DNA from: Catellatospora coxensis | GTDB lineage: Bacteria; Actinomycetota; Actinomycetes; Mycobacteriales; Micromonosporaceae | Assembly: GCF_016862635.1 (NCBI RefSeq) | Contig: NZ_BONI01000092.1 | Coordinates: forward strand, 1-33,893 | Length of the DNA: 33,893 nt | Reading direction: 5' to 3' | Part shown: piece after piece, positions 21,688 through 29,896 of the stretch | Numbering within the stretch: the first letter of the stretch is position 1 | Layout of the letters: each line of letters begins with the position of its first letter | Position numbers and translations under genes: made by a program | The notes under the pieces: model-generated | Seen by the model: only the letters and a program-made list of their open reading frames with translations | Told to the model about the DNA's origin: nothing | The model's database searches: none

Positions 21688-22303
21688 CTGCCAAACCACG
21701 TTTCACCACCGGCCAAACGACCGCCCACACGGCTTCGGCGACCGCGTCGGGATCACCACTGCCGTCGACGTGTACCGCATCCGACAGTACGTCTTTGTAG
21801 GCCGCGTAGCTCGCGTTCAGATATTCGATGTCCTCGTGGTCGTCGCCACGCTGCTCCACCCGGTGGTAGGCCACCTCGGGCGGGACGTCGAGAAAGATGA
21901 TGACAGCAGGTCGGGGGAACGGGGCATAAGCCGCGCGTACCGTCCGGGCCAGCCACTCGCCGCCCTCATGTGCCCGAATGCTCACCAGCTGGCAGGGGGT
22001 GTAGCGGTCCATCACCGCCACCGCGCCGGTCAGCCGCGCCGTCACCAGCGAGCGGGCGATGGCCAGCCAGCGCAGCACGGCCTCGATGCTGAGCAGGCCA
22101 CGGCGGCCGAGCAGGGAGACCGCGTCGTCGCGGCCCAGCTTGCGGGCGACCCGCCCCAGGAAGCGCCGGCCTCCGGCGTTGCGGCCGTAACGGGCCGTGA
22201 CCCCGGCCGCGCAGAGCGCCGCGGCCAGCCGTACCGCCTGGGTGGTCTTGCCCGAACCGTCGATGCCGACCAGGGCGACCACCGACGCACTCGTGCCTGC
22301 CAT
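21668..22303 (-). CDS. dTMP kinase-like P-loop kinase
   Basis: The ATG at 22303 gives 211 residues. ALVGIDGSGKTTQ (10-22) is the thymidylate-kinase-type P-loop. The DRY motif is in VAVMDRYTPCQLVSIRAHEG, and FLDVPPEVAYHRVEQRGDDH supplies the Arg-containing LID region. The family phosphorylates dTMP, but divergent members such as this one often sit in other pathways and may act on other substrates. It stands alone, divergent from the MHYT gene. TAGCGT ends 7 nt before the ATG (possible leaderless start). Its last codons contain the rpiR promoter. Confidence 0.8.
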   Translation of the reverse strand: MAGTSASVVALVGIDGSGKTTQAVRLAAALCAAGVTARYGRNAGGRRFLGRVARKLGRDDAVSLLGRRGLLSIEAVLRWLAIARSLVTARLTGAVAVMDRYTPCQLVSIRAHEGGEWLARTVRAAYAPFPRPAVIIFLDVPPEVAYHRVEQRGDDHEDIEYLNASYAAYKDVLSDAVHVDGSGDPDAVAEAVWAVVWPVVKRGLAVDVGLS

Positions 22304-22426
22304 GCCGCTGACGCTACCCGGCGTACGCCAGCGGTGATCGACGGTGCGGACACGGACACGCTGTGCGATTGAGTGAGCGTCATTCATGGGCCAATGGCAT
22401 CCTCCTAACCTCCCGGAGGCACTCCC

Positions 22427-23317
22427 ATGGCAGAAGTGCACCATTTCGCGTACGGCTGGTTCAACCCGGTGACCGCGTACGTGATGGCCTTCATCGGATC
22501 GATGCTCGGCCTGGTCTGCACAGCCCGCGCCCGCCGCGCGCCCACCGCCGGGCGGCGCGCCCGCTGGCTGGTGATCGCCGCGCTGTCCATCGGCGGCACC
22601 GGCATCTGGCTCATGCACTTCATGGCCATGATCGGCTTCGACGTGCCGGACAGCCCGGTCCGCTACGACCCGGTCGTCACCTTCATCAGCCTCGCGCTCG
22701 CCGTGCTCACCGTGGGCATCGGCCTGTTCATCGCGGGCCAGGGCCGCCGGTCCGCGCTGCGGATCGTGGCCGGGGGCGGCTTCACCGGCCTCGGCGTCGT
22801 CGCGATGCACTACAGCGGCATGGCCGCGATGCGGGTCGCCGGAACGGTCAGCTACGACTTCGGCCTGGTGGCCGCGTCCGTGCTGATCGCCGTCGTGGCC
22901 GCGACCGTCGCGCTGTGGTTCACCGTGACCGTCTCCGGCATGCGCGCCATCACCGCCGCCGCGGCGGTGATGGGCGTCGCGGTGTGCGGCATGCACTACA
23001 CCGCGATGGCCGCGATCCGGATCACGCTCGACGTCGGCGGCACCGGCCAGGTCGAGGGCCTCAGCCCGTTCGTGCTCATCGTGCCGATCGTGCTGCTGTC
23101 GGCGCTGTGCCTGATCGGGGTGACGTTCAACGCACTGCAGGCCATGACGCAGGAGGAGTTCGACGGCGCGGACGCCAGCCGGGTGAAGCACCGGGCACAG
23201 GTCCCGGCCACCCTCATCCCCGCGCCGCGCGGCACCGAGGCCCCGCCCCTGGTCAACCCGCCGTTCAGCCTGGCCAGGTCGCTGGCCGACCGCAACCGCA
23301 CGAAGATCCCGCGCTGA
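22427..23317 (+). CDS. MHYT-domain integral membrane sensor
   Basis: The ATG at 22427 has GGAGG 8 nt upstream and gives 296 residues with seven membrane helices. The three MHYT motifs are MHFM at 63-66, MHYS at 127-130 and MHYT at 189-192, each followed by small residues and Met. MHYT proteins are proposed to bind copper through these Met/His pairs and to sense oxygen, CO or NO; most are fused to signalling domains, but this one ends in a 60-residue disordered cytoplasmic tail. A partner protein would have to pass on any signal. A 15-bp hairpin follows. Confidence 0.93.
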   Translation: MAEVHHFAYGWFNPVTAYVMAFIGSMLGLVCTARARRAPTAGRRARWLVIAALSIGGTGIWLMHFMAMIGFDVPDSPVRYDPVVTFISLALAVLTVGIGLFIAGQGRRSALRIVAGGGFTGLGVVAMHYSGMAAMRVAGTVSYDFGLVAASVLIAVVAATVALWFTVTVSGMRAITAAAAVMGVAVCGMHYTAMAAIRITLDVGGTGQVEGLSPFVLIVPIVLLSALCLIGVTFNALQAMTQEEFDGADASRVKHRAQVPATLIPAPRGTEAPPLVNPPFSLARSLADRNRTKIPR

Positions 23318-23339
23318 CCCGCCCGCTCCTGGTGACCTC

Positions 23340-23373
23340 GCTTCCCGGTGTCGGCCTACCGACACCGGGAAGC
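23340..23373 (+). terminator. 15-bp perfect hairpin after the MHYT gene
   Basis: GCTTCCCGGTGTCGG (23340-23354) and CCGACACCGGGAAGC (23359-23373) surround CCTA. No T-run follows, but the stem is exceptionally stable. Confidence 0.8.
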
Positions 23374-23438
23374 CATATCCGTAGGCGTCCATATGAGCGG
23401 GGACGCGCGGGCGGCGTTGATCCGATATAAACGGCGGC

Positions 23439-24161
23439 ATGGACGCCCCGGCTTACCTCATGACCATGCCGCTGCACGCCATCACGGAGGTGCTCGGCGA
23501 GCAGGGCCTGCGGGACCGGTTCGCCCTGGAGATCCAGCGCCTGCCCGCCGCCGACCAGGCCGTGCTCGCCGAGGCGCTGGAGCTGGCCGGCCGGCTGCAC
23601 GCCGAGCAGCGCCGGGTACGCGAGCCGTACCTCAACCACCTGCTGCGCGTCACCATCCGGATCATCACCTACTACCGGATCACCGACCGCGACGTGCTGG
23701 TCGCCGCCCTGCTGCACGACTCGGTCGAGGACCAGCCGTGGGGCATCGTCGGCCAGGCGCACCGCAGCGGCCCGCCGCCCCGCGAGCAGGCGCTGGCGGT
23801 GCTCGCCGGACGCTTCGGCCCCCGCGTCGCGCAGCTGGTCAACGCGGTCACCAACCCGGAGTACGACCTCGACCGCGACAAGGACGAGCAGTACCGCGAG
23901 CACGTCGTCGAGTCGCTGGACGTCGACCCGTGGGCCCGGGTCATCAAGGTCTCCGACTTCACCGACAACGGCGTCGGCGTCATCCACACCATCGGCCCGA
24001 AGGTGCTGCGCGCCGCCACCAAGTACCAGCCCCTGGTCCCGCTGCTGCGCGAGCTGGTGGCCCGGCCGGACACGCCGCTTCTCGGCGAGGTCAAGGCGCA
24101 CATCTTCGCCCAGTTCGACCTCGCCGAGAAGCGCTTCAGTGCGATTCTGGCCGGGAGTTGA
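23439..24161 (+). CDS. HD-domain hydrolase resembling MESH1/RelA-SpoT (p)ppGpp hydrolases
   Basis: The 240-residue cytosolic protein has the HD order of the alarmone-hydrolase family: a first metal His H67 (YLNHLLRV), H93-D94 with E97-D98 (LLHDSVEDQ), then KVSDFTDN (170-177, fourth metal ligand D173). The HDxVED and KxxDxxDN pattern is typical of SpoT/MESH1-type enzymes that cut the 3' pyrophosphate of (p)ppGpp; no synthetase domain is attached. Substrate not proven; nucleotide pyrophosphohydrolase is the cautious call. It converges on nrdB with only 3 bp between. TATAAA lies 7 nt before the ATG with no clear ribosome-binding site. Confidence 0.8.
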   Translation: MDAPAYLMTMPLHAITEVLGEQGLRDRFALEIQRLPAADQAVLAEALELAGRLHAEQRRVREPYLNHLLRVTIRIITYYRITDRDVLVAALLHDSVEDQPWGIVGQAHRSGPPPREQALAVLAGRFGPRVAQLVNAVTNPEYDLDRDKDEQYREHVVESLDVDPWARVIKVSDFTDNGVGVIHTIGPKVLRAATKYQPLVPLLRELVARPDTPLLGEVKAHIFAQFDLAEKRFSAILAGS

Positions 24162-24164
24162 GGA

Positions 24165-25181
24165 TCAGAAGTCCTCGTCGAGGCTGACCGTGCCGGGCAC
24201 CGCCACCTGGTAGGCGGTGACCCGGCGCTCGAAGAAGTTGGCCAGCTCCTGCACGTCCTGCAACGCCATGAACGGGAACGGGTTGCGCGACCCGAACCGC
24301 GCCGGCAGGCCCAGCCGCGCCAATCGCTGGTCGGCTACGTACTGCAGGTACTCCCGCATGTCGGCCAGGGTCATGCCGGGCAGGCCCGCGCCGCACAGAT
24401 CCTCGGCGAAGGCCAGCTCGGCGTCGACCGCGTCCTCCAGCATCCGGGTCACCGCCTTGCCCAGCTCGTCGTCGAACAGCTCCGGCTCCTCGGCGCGGAC
24501 CGTGTCGACGACGGCGAACGCGAAGTCCATGTGCATGGACTCGTCGCGGAACACCCAGTTGGTGCCGGCGGCCAGCCCGTCCAGCAGGCCGCGGGAACGC
24601 AGCCAGTACACGTACGCGAAGGCGCCGTAGAAGAACAGGCCCTCGATGCAGGCGGCGAAGCAGATCAGGTTGAGCAGGAAGCGCCGCCGGTCGCCGGCCG
24701 TGGTCAGCTCGGGCAGGTCGAAGACCGAGTCGATCCACTCGAAGCAGAACCGCGCCTTGCGGGCGATCGACGGGATGTTCTCCACCGCGGCGAACGCCTG
24801 CGCCCGCTCGCCGTCGTCGGGCAGGTACGTGTCCAGCAGGGTCAGGTAGAACTGGACGTGCACCGCCTCCTCGAACAGCTGGCGGCTCAGGTAGAGCCTG
24901 GCCTCGGGGGCGTTGATGTGCCGGTACAGGTTGAGCACCAGGTTGTTGGCCACGATGGTGTCGCCGGTGGCGAAGAACGCGACGAGGCGGTTGACCAGGT
25001 GCCGCTCGCCGTCGCTGAGCGAGGCCAGGTCGGGCAGGTCGCCGCCGAGGTCGACCTCCTCGACCGTCCAGGTGTTGCGGATGGCGGCGCGGTAGCGCTC
25101 GTAGAAGTCCGGGTAGCGCATCGGCCGCAGGGTCAGGTCGAGGCCCGGGTCGAGCAGCATCTTCTTGGCGTCGGTGGTCAC
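24165..25181 (-). CDS. nrdB: Class Ia ribonucleotide reductase small (radical) subunit
   Basis: The 338-residue protein carries all di-iron ligands: D74 (ATGDTIVANN), E105 and H108 (FEEAVHVQFY), E180 (ACIEGLFF), E214 and H217 (RDESMHMDF). Y112 is in the position of the radical tyrosine of E. coli NrdB. The end SLDEDF resembles the tail that docks into NrdA. The GTG start overlaps the nrdA stop by 4 bp (GTGA), so the two are translationally coupled and share the NrdR/B12 control region. No ferredoxin or maintenance gene follows. Confidence 0.97.
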   Translation of the reverse strand: MTTDAKKMLLDPGLDLTLRPMRYPDFYERYRAAIRNTWTVEEVDLGGDLPDLASLSDGERHLVNRLVAFFATGDTIVANNLVLNLYRHINAPEARLYLSRQLFEEAVHVQFYLTLLDTYLPDDGERAQAFAAVENIPSIARKARFCFEWIDSVFDLPELTTAGDRRRFLLNLICFAACIEGLFFYGAFAYVYWLRSRGLLDGLAAGTNWVFRDESMHMDFAFAVVDTVRAEEPELFDDELGKAVTRMLEDAVDAELAFAEDLCGAGLPGMTLADMREYLQYVADQRLARLGLPARFGSRNPFPFMALQDVQELANFFERRVTAYQVAVPGTVSLDEDF

Positions 25182-27688
25182 TGGCAGGCCTCGCAGATCT
25201 CCGGGTTCTCCAGGTTCAGGTTGATCAGGCTCGCCGCGGTCCGCAGCGGTTGTGCCGGGAGCCCGGCAGCCGGGCTGCTCACCGCTGGTGCGGCGTCAAG
25301 AAGGTGCCCTTCCTCTACGGAAACCGATGGGAAGGTGCCCTTCCTTACTGTCGTCTGGGTGATGGCGGTGGCGGGGCGGGAGCGGAGGTAGTAGGTGGTC
25401 TTCAGGCCTTTTCGCCAGGCGTAGGCGTACATCGAGGAGAGTTTGCCGATGTCGGGGGAGGCCATGAAGAGATTGAGGGACTGGGACTGGTCGATGTAGG
25501 GGGTGCGGGCGGCGGCCAGGTCGATGAGGGCGCGCTGGGGGAGTTCCCAGGCGGTGCGGAAGCGGGTACGCAGTTCGGCGGGGATCTCGGGGAGGTCGGC
25601 GATGGAGCCCTCGGCGGCGAGGATGCGCTCGCGCAGGGCGGGGGTCCACCGGCCGCGGGCTTTGAGTTCGTCGACGAGGTAGCGGTTGACCTGGAGGAAC
25701 TCGCCGGACAGGGTCTCGCGCTTGAAGACGTTGGCGACCGGCGGCTCGATGCACTCGGCGCAGCCGGCGATCGAAGCGATGGTGGCCGTGGGCGCGATCG
25801 CGATCAGCAGCGAGTTGCGCAGGCCGGTGCGGGCGACCTTGGCGGCCAGCTCGTCCCAGGCCCACGGGCGGGTGCGGGTCGCGTCCGGGTAGTGGTCGGG
25901 GTGCAGGACCCCGCGGGCGGCGCGGGTGTCCGCGTACGACGGGTGCACGCCCAGCTCGGCGGCGAGGTCGGCGCTGGTGTCGTACGCCGCGAGCGCGATC
26001 TCCTCGGCGATGCGGGTGGACAGGGCCAGCGCCTCGGGCGAGTCGAAGTCCAGGCGCAGCGTGAAGAAGACGTCGGCCAGGCCCATCACGCCCAGGCCGA
26101 TCGGCCGCCACCGGTTGTTGGCCCCGGCCGCCTCGCCCGTCGGGTAGTAGGACAGGTCGATGGTGCGGTCGAGCACGCGTACCACGGTGCACACCGTGTC
26201 GCGCAGCGTGTCCCAGTCGACGCCGTCGCCGCCGAGGTGGGCGGCCAGGTTGATCGAGCCGAGGTTGCACACCGCCGTCTCGCCGTCGCTGGTCACCTCC
26301 AGGATCTCGGTGCACAGGTTGGACAGGTGCACCGTGTTGCCGGCGACCGCGGTCTGGTTGCAGGCGCGGTTGGCGGCGTCCTTGAACGTCATCCAGCCGT
26401 TGCCGGTCTGCGCCAGGGTGCGCATCATGCGGCCGTACAACTCACGGGCCTGGACGGTGCGCACCGCGCGCCCGGCGGCCTCGGCGGCCCGGTAGGCCGT
26501 GTCGAACTCCTCACCCCACAGGTCGACCAGCTCCGGCACGTCCTTCGGGTCGAACAGCGACCAGCCCGCGTCGGCCTCGACCCGGCGCATGAACTCGTCC
26601 GGCACCCAGTTGGCCAGGTGCAGGTTGTGGGTGCGCCGGCTCTCCTCGCCGGTCGAGTCGCGCAGCTGCAGGAACTCGTCCATGTCGGCGTGCCAGGTCT
26701 CCAGGTAGACGCAGGCCGCCCCCTTGCGCCGGCCGCCCTGGTTGACGGCGGCGACGCTGGAGTCGAGGGTGCGCAGCCACGGCACGATGCCGTTGGACAG
26801 CCCGTTCGTGCCGCGGATCAGCGAGCCCCGGGACCGGATCCGGCTCCACGCCACCCCGATGCCCCCGGCGTACTTGGACAGCCGCGCGATCTGGCCGTAG
26901 CGCTCGTAGATCGACTCCAGCTCGTCGCGCGGCGAGTCGAGCAGGAAGCAGCTGCTCAGCTGCGGACGCCGGGCGCCGGCGTTGAACAGGGTCGGCGAGC
27001 TGGGCAGGTAGGCCAGGCGGCTGAGGATGGCGTACAGCCGCCCGACCTCGGCGACGCTGCCCGGCAGCCGCCGCCCGGCGGTGCCCGCGTCGCCGACCTC
27101 GCCCATCAGGCCGCAGGCCACCCGCAGCAGGAACTGCTGGGGCGTCTCCAGCACCTTGCGGGTCACCGGGTGCCGCAGCAGGTAGCGGTCGTAGACGGTG
27201 CGCAGCCCGAAGTACTCGAAGCGGTCGTCGGCCGCCGGGTCGACCAGGTCGGTCAGCTCGGCGGCGTGGGCCGCGACGAACGCGGCCAGGTCGTCGGCGA
27301 GCAGCCCGGCCGCGTGCGCGGTGCGCACCGAACTCGGGAAGTCGGTCACGCCCTGGGTCGTGGCCTCGGCGGCGATGTGCACGGTGAGCAGGCGCGCCGC
27401 GAGGCGGCTGTACGACGGCTCCTGCGCCACCAGGGCCGCGGCCGTCTCGACGGCCCGCAGCCGCAGGTCGGCCTCGGTCGCCCCGGGCCAGACGCCGGCC
27501 GCCACGGGGGTCAGCACTGTCCTGTGGTCCACGTCGGACAAGCCCTGCGCCGCCTCGGCGAGCAGGGCCGCCAGCGAGGTCGTGGGCGTCGGCGCCGCGC
27601 TCGCGACCGCCGTGGCGGCGCTGAGGCCGAGTTCGGCGGTGCTCGCAGCCGCATCGGCTGCGGTGCCGCGGTGGGTGGTGCTGGTCAA
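25178..27688 (-). CDS. nrdA: Class Ia ribonucleotide reductase large (catalytic) subunit
   Basis: NrdA reduces ribonucleoside diphosphates to deoxy forms using the radical made by NrdB. The start chosen is TTG at 27688, 8 nt after GAGGGGG; it gives 836 residues. Active-site cysteines: C247 (LSSCFLLD), C459 (SNLCTEI, thiyl radical) and C474 (VCNLGSIN). The radical-relay Tyr pair is Y766/Y767 (KTTYYLRS). The tail ends CEACQ, the redox Cys pair. Oddity: codons 781-797 lie in a 51-bp palindromic repeat (RKGTFPSVSVEEGHLL). This sits in the flexible linker between the barrel and the Cys tail, where an insertion can be tolerated. A canonical ATP-cone at the N-terminus is not evident to me. Confidence 0.95.
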   Translation of the reverse strand: MTSTTHRGTAADAAASTAELGLSAATAVASAAPTPTTSLAALLAEAAQGLSDVDHRTVLTPVAAGVWPGATEADLRLRAVETAAALVAQEPSYSRLAARLLTVHIAAEATTQGVTDFPSSVRTAHAAGLLADDLAAFVAAHAAELTDLVDPAADDRFEYFGLRTVYDRYLLRHPVTRKVLETPQQFLLRVACGLMGEVGDAGTAGRRLPGSVAEVGRLYAILSRLAYLPSSPTLFNAGARRPQLSSCFLLDSPRDELESIYERYGQIARLSKYAGGIGVAWSRIRSRGSLIRGTNGLSNGIVPWLRTLDSSVAAVNQGGRRKGAACVYLETWHADMDEFLQLRDSTGEESRRTHNLHLANWVPDEFMRRVEADAGWSLFDPKDVPELVDLWGEEFDTAYRAAEAAGRAVRTVQARELYGRMMRTLAQTGNGWMTFKDAANRACNQTAVAGNTVHLSNLCTEILEVTSDGETAVCNLGSINLAAHLGGDGVDWDTLRDTVCTVVRVLDRTIDLSYYPTGEAAGANNRWRPIGLGVMGLADVFFTLRLDFDSPEALALSTRIAEEIALAAYDTSADLAAELGVHPSYADTRAARGVLHPDHYPDATRTRPWAWDELAAKVARTGLRNSLLIAIAPTATIASIAGCAECIEPPVANVFKRETLSGEFLQVNRYLVDELKARGRWTPALRERILAAEGSIADLPEIPAELRTRFRTAWELPQRALIDLAAARTPYIDQSQSLNLFMASPDIGKLSSMYAYAWRKGLKTTYYLRSRPATAITQTTVRKGTFPSVSVEEGHLLDAAPAVSSPAAGLPAQPLRTAASLINLNLENPEICEACQ
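25296..25346 (+). repeat. 51-bp palindromic element, copy A, inside nrdA
   Basis: Two direct copies of AAGGTGCCCTTCC, each a short palindrome, are joined by CTACG...CGATGGG. It matches copy B (29897-29947) at 44 of 51 positions in the same orientation. The 51-bp length is divisible by three and keeps the nrdA frame open. Confidence 0.9.
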
Positions 27689-27944
27689 AGTGCGTTCCCC
27701 CTCGTCGAAGCGCGGGAGGGCACGCGAACGGCACCCGCCCGCGATGATCCGGGCAGCGCACCATCCACCGTGGACCATCCCGCGCGGCCCGGTGTCCCGT
27801 CCTCGCCGCGCCTGCGGGTCCCCGGTTCCCGGCGGTCGCGAGGGCGACCGTGCGAGAGCGGGGCCGGGCCCGGTCCGCCGCGCAGCGGCAGCTCGGGCAG
27901 GGCACGAGTGGATCGGGGCGCGTCGCGGAACCGTCCGCGGCACG

Positions 27945-28215
27945 CACGCCGGCAGGTCTTCGGGCTCGTGGGCACGGCCGGGCGGCGCGGTGCGGACACC
28001 GTGCTGCCGTGGACCCCCTACGCCGTCGCTTCCCAGGCCGGACCGGCCCAGTGCTGTCCGCTCTCCCCTTCGCGGAGGGAGGGCGGGACGGCTTCGTTCC
28101 CACTCACCGCTGCGGGGCAGCTCCGGAATCGCACCGGATTCCCTCAGCGCGGACCGCCCTGCGGCGGCTCGCGCGCACCCCGAAACCCGGCCCCGAGAGG
28201 GCCGGAGGGGTGGAC
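27945..28215 (-). promoter_or_regulatory. Cobalamin (B12) riboswitch in the nrdAB leader
   Basis: On the minus strand the hallmark core GAATCCGGTGCGATTCCGGA, then GCTGCCCCGCAGCGGTGAG, CACTGGG, CCTGGGAAGCGACGG and the B12 box AGCCCGAAGACCTGCC (27951-27966) appear in order. Adenosylcobalamin binding would lower nrdAB expression. About 255 nt of GC-rich leader lie between it and the TTG start (expression platform; no gene seen). A B12-repressed class I enzyme implies a B12-dependent class II reductase elsewhere in the genome, as known in Streptomyces coelicolor. Confidence 0.95.
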
Positions 28216-28228
28216 CAGCGATGCCATC

Positions 28229-28274
28229 ACACTACATCTAGTGGCATCCGCACGAAAGCGACCCCATATAGGCT
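28229..28274 (-). promoter_or_regulatory. nrdAB promoter with tandem NrdR boxes
   Basis: Box 1 (28229-28244) reads CCACTAGATGTAGTGT on the minus strand, 13 of 16 to the NrdR consensus. Box 2 (28259-28274) is weaker (AGCCTATATGGGGTCG, about 9 of 16) but its centre is 30 bp away, the three-turn spacing normal for NrdR. TTTCGT, 17 bp, TAGTGT could be the promoter, placing box 1 over the -10. Confidence 0.75.
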
Positions 28275-28321
28275 CGGCGTGTCGTCAATGGCCCATCCCC
28301 ACCGGCGTCGATGCCCCCACG

Positions 28322-28786
28322 TCAGCAGGCGCAGGCCGCGCCGCTCGCCGGGGCCGTCAGCGGGTCCACGTCGTTCTTGCGCAGGCCGAGGAAGGTCTGC
28401 GTGTCGAAGCCCTCGCGCACCCAGTACTCGTACCCGCCGAGCATCTCCTTGACCTGGTAGCCCAGGCGGGCGAAGGCCAGCGCGGCCCGGGTCGCGCCGT
28501 TGCAGCCCGGCCCCCAGCAGTAGGTGACCACGACGCTGCCGGCCGGCACGACCTCGGCGGCCCGCGCCGCGATCTCCGCCGTGGGCAGGTGCGCCGCGCC
28601 GGGCAGGTGCCCCTGCTCCCAGGATTCCAGCGAGCGGGAGTCGACGAGCACGAAACCGGGTGTGCCGGACGCCAGGTCGGCGTGCACGTCGGACACGTCG
28701 GCCTCGAACGACAGGCGGGCGGCGAAGTGCGCGGCGGCGACGCCGGCGGCGGCCGGGGGCGTGCTGAGGACTGCGGAGGTGGACAT
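28322..28786 (-). CDS. Rhodanese-family sulfurtransferase
   Basis: The ATG at 28786 has GAAGGAG at good distance and gives 154 residues. A single rhodanese domain spans about 28-140: FVLVDSRSLESWEQGHLPGA, then the active-site loop VTYCWGPGCNGATRAA with C90 (and C95). The C-terminus is Cys-containing (GAACAC). The active-site loop is longer than the classic CxxxxR type, as in related rhodanese-like proteins near GlxA regulators. It is divergent from the GlxA-type gene, a pair conserved in actinobacteria, so that regulator probably controls it. Natural sulfur acceptor unknown. Confidence 0.88.
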   Translation of the reverse strand: MSTSAVLSTPPAAAGVAAAHFAARLSFEADVSDVHADLASGTPGFVLVDSRSLESWEQGHLPGAAHLPTAEIAARAAEVVPAGSVVVTYCWGPGCNGATRAALAFARLGYQVKEMLGGYEYWVREGFDTQTFLGLRKNDVDPLTAPASGAACAC

Positions 28787-28871
28787 GTACGGCTCCTTCT
28801 GGTCGATCACCTGCTCTTCATCCTGTCGGGCCGGCGGGACGGCCAGAAGTGGCGAGAACGCCGCTGTCCAC

Positions 28872-28877
28872 TAAGAT
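28872..28877 (+). promoter_or_regulatory. Candidate -10 box (TAAGAT) for leaderless GlxA-type regulator
   Basis: TAAGAT ends 6 nt before the ATG at 28884; no ribosome-binding site is visible. Nearby AGTGG...CCACT inverted half-sites might be an operator. Confidence 0.5.
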
Positions 28878-28883
28878 CTCGCC

Positions 28884-29867
28884 ATGCGTACGCCGGTGGC
28901 ACTGGAGACCCGCGCCCGGCACCGGATCGCGGTGCTGGCGTTCGCCGGGATGGCGCCCTTCGAGCTGGGCTGCGTGGTGGAGGTGTTCGGCCTGCCCCGC
29001 CCCGAACTCGACGTCACCTGGTACGACCTTGCGGTCTGTGCCGAGACGCCGGAGCCGATGGCCACCGTCGGCGGCTTCTCGATCACCGCCCGGCACGGCC
29101 TGGACGTGCTGGCCGCCGCCGACACCGTGATCGTGCCCGGAGTCGCCGACGTACGCGCCGAGGTCTCCCCCGCGCTGGTCGACGCGCTGCGCACGGCCGC
29201 CGCCCGCGGGGCGCGGCTGGTCTCCATCTGCTCCGGCGCGTTCGCGCTGGCCGCGGCGGGCCTGCTGGACGGCCGGGCGGCCACCACGCACTGGAAGTAC
29301 GCCGCGCTGCTGCGCGAGCGGCACCCGCTGGTCGAGGTGACGCCCGACGTGCTCTACGTCGACACCGGCCAGGTGATCACCAGCGCGGGCAGCGCGGCCG
29401 GGCTGGACCTGTGCCTGCACCTGGTGCGCCGCGACCACGGCGCGCAGATCGCCAACACGGTCGCCCGGCGGCTGGTGCTGCCGCCGCACCGCGACGGCGG
29501 GCAGGCGCAGTTCATCGAGCTGCCGGTGCGCGATGTGATCGACGACGACGGGGTGGCCCGCGCGATGGCCTGGGCGCTGGACCACCTGACCGAGCCGTTG
29601 ACGGTGAACGTGCTGGCCGCGCACGCGCGTATGTCGCCGCGCAGCTTCCTGCGGCACTTCGCCCGGCACACCGGCACCAGCCCGATCCGCTGGCTCATCG
29701 ACCAGCGGGTGGCGGCCAGCCTGCCGCTGCTGGAGACCTCGGACTCCCCCGTCGAGCAGGTCGCCGCCGCGGTCGGGTTCGACTCGCCGGCCACCTTCCG
29801 GCACCACTTCAGCCGGTGCATGCGCACGTCGCCGTCGTCGTACCGGCGCACCTTCCGCGGCCGCTGA
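28884..29867 (+). CDS. GlxA-family AraC-type regulator with DJ-1/PfpI domain
   Basis: The 327-residue protein has an N-terminal DJ-1/PfpI (glutamine-amidotransferase-like) domain (about 13-185), with the elbow SICSGAFALAAAGLLDGR, and a C-terminal AraC helix-turn-helix pair (about 225-325: MSPRSFLRHFARHTGTSPIR and VAAAVGFDSPATFRHHFSR). GlxA-type proteins use the first domain as ligand sensor, not enzyme. The divergent rhodanese gene is the likely target. In Streptomyces the nrdS gene beside nrdAB encodes an AraC-type protein, but that gene is co-directional with nrdAB and this one is not. Confidence 0.92.
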   Translation: MRTPVALETRARHRIAVLAFAGMAPFELGCVVEVFGLPRPELDVTWYDLAVCAETPEPMATVGGFSITARHGLDVLAAADTVIVPGVADVRAEVSPALVDALRTAAARGARLVSICSGAFALAAAGLLDGRAATTHWKYAALLRERHPLVEVTPDVLYVDTGQVITSAGSAAGLDLCLHLVRRDHGAQIANTVARRLVLPPHRDGGQAQFIELPVRDVIDDDGVARAMAWALDHLTEPLTVNVLAAHARMSPRSFLRHFARHTGTSPIRWLIDQRVAASLPLLETSDSPVEQVAAAVGFDSPATFRHHFSRCMRTSPSSYRRTFRGR

Positions 29868-29896
29868 CGTTTCCGCAGCCAGGGCGGGCCCGGGGG

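Noticed and set aside
21668-23440. 590-codon minus-strand frame covering the kinase and the MHYT region
   Set aside because: Only its last 211 codons are the kinase; the rest is a shadow of the MHYT gene.
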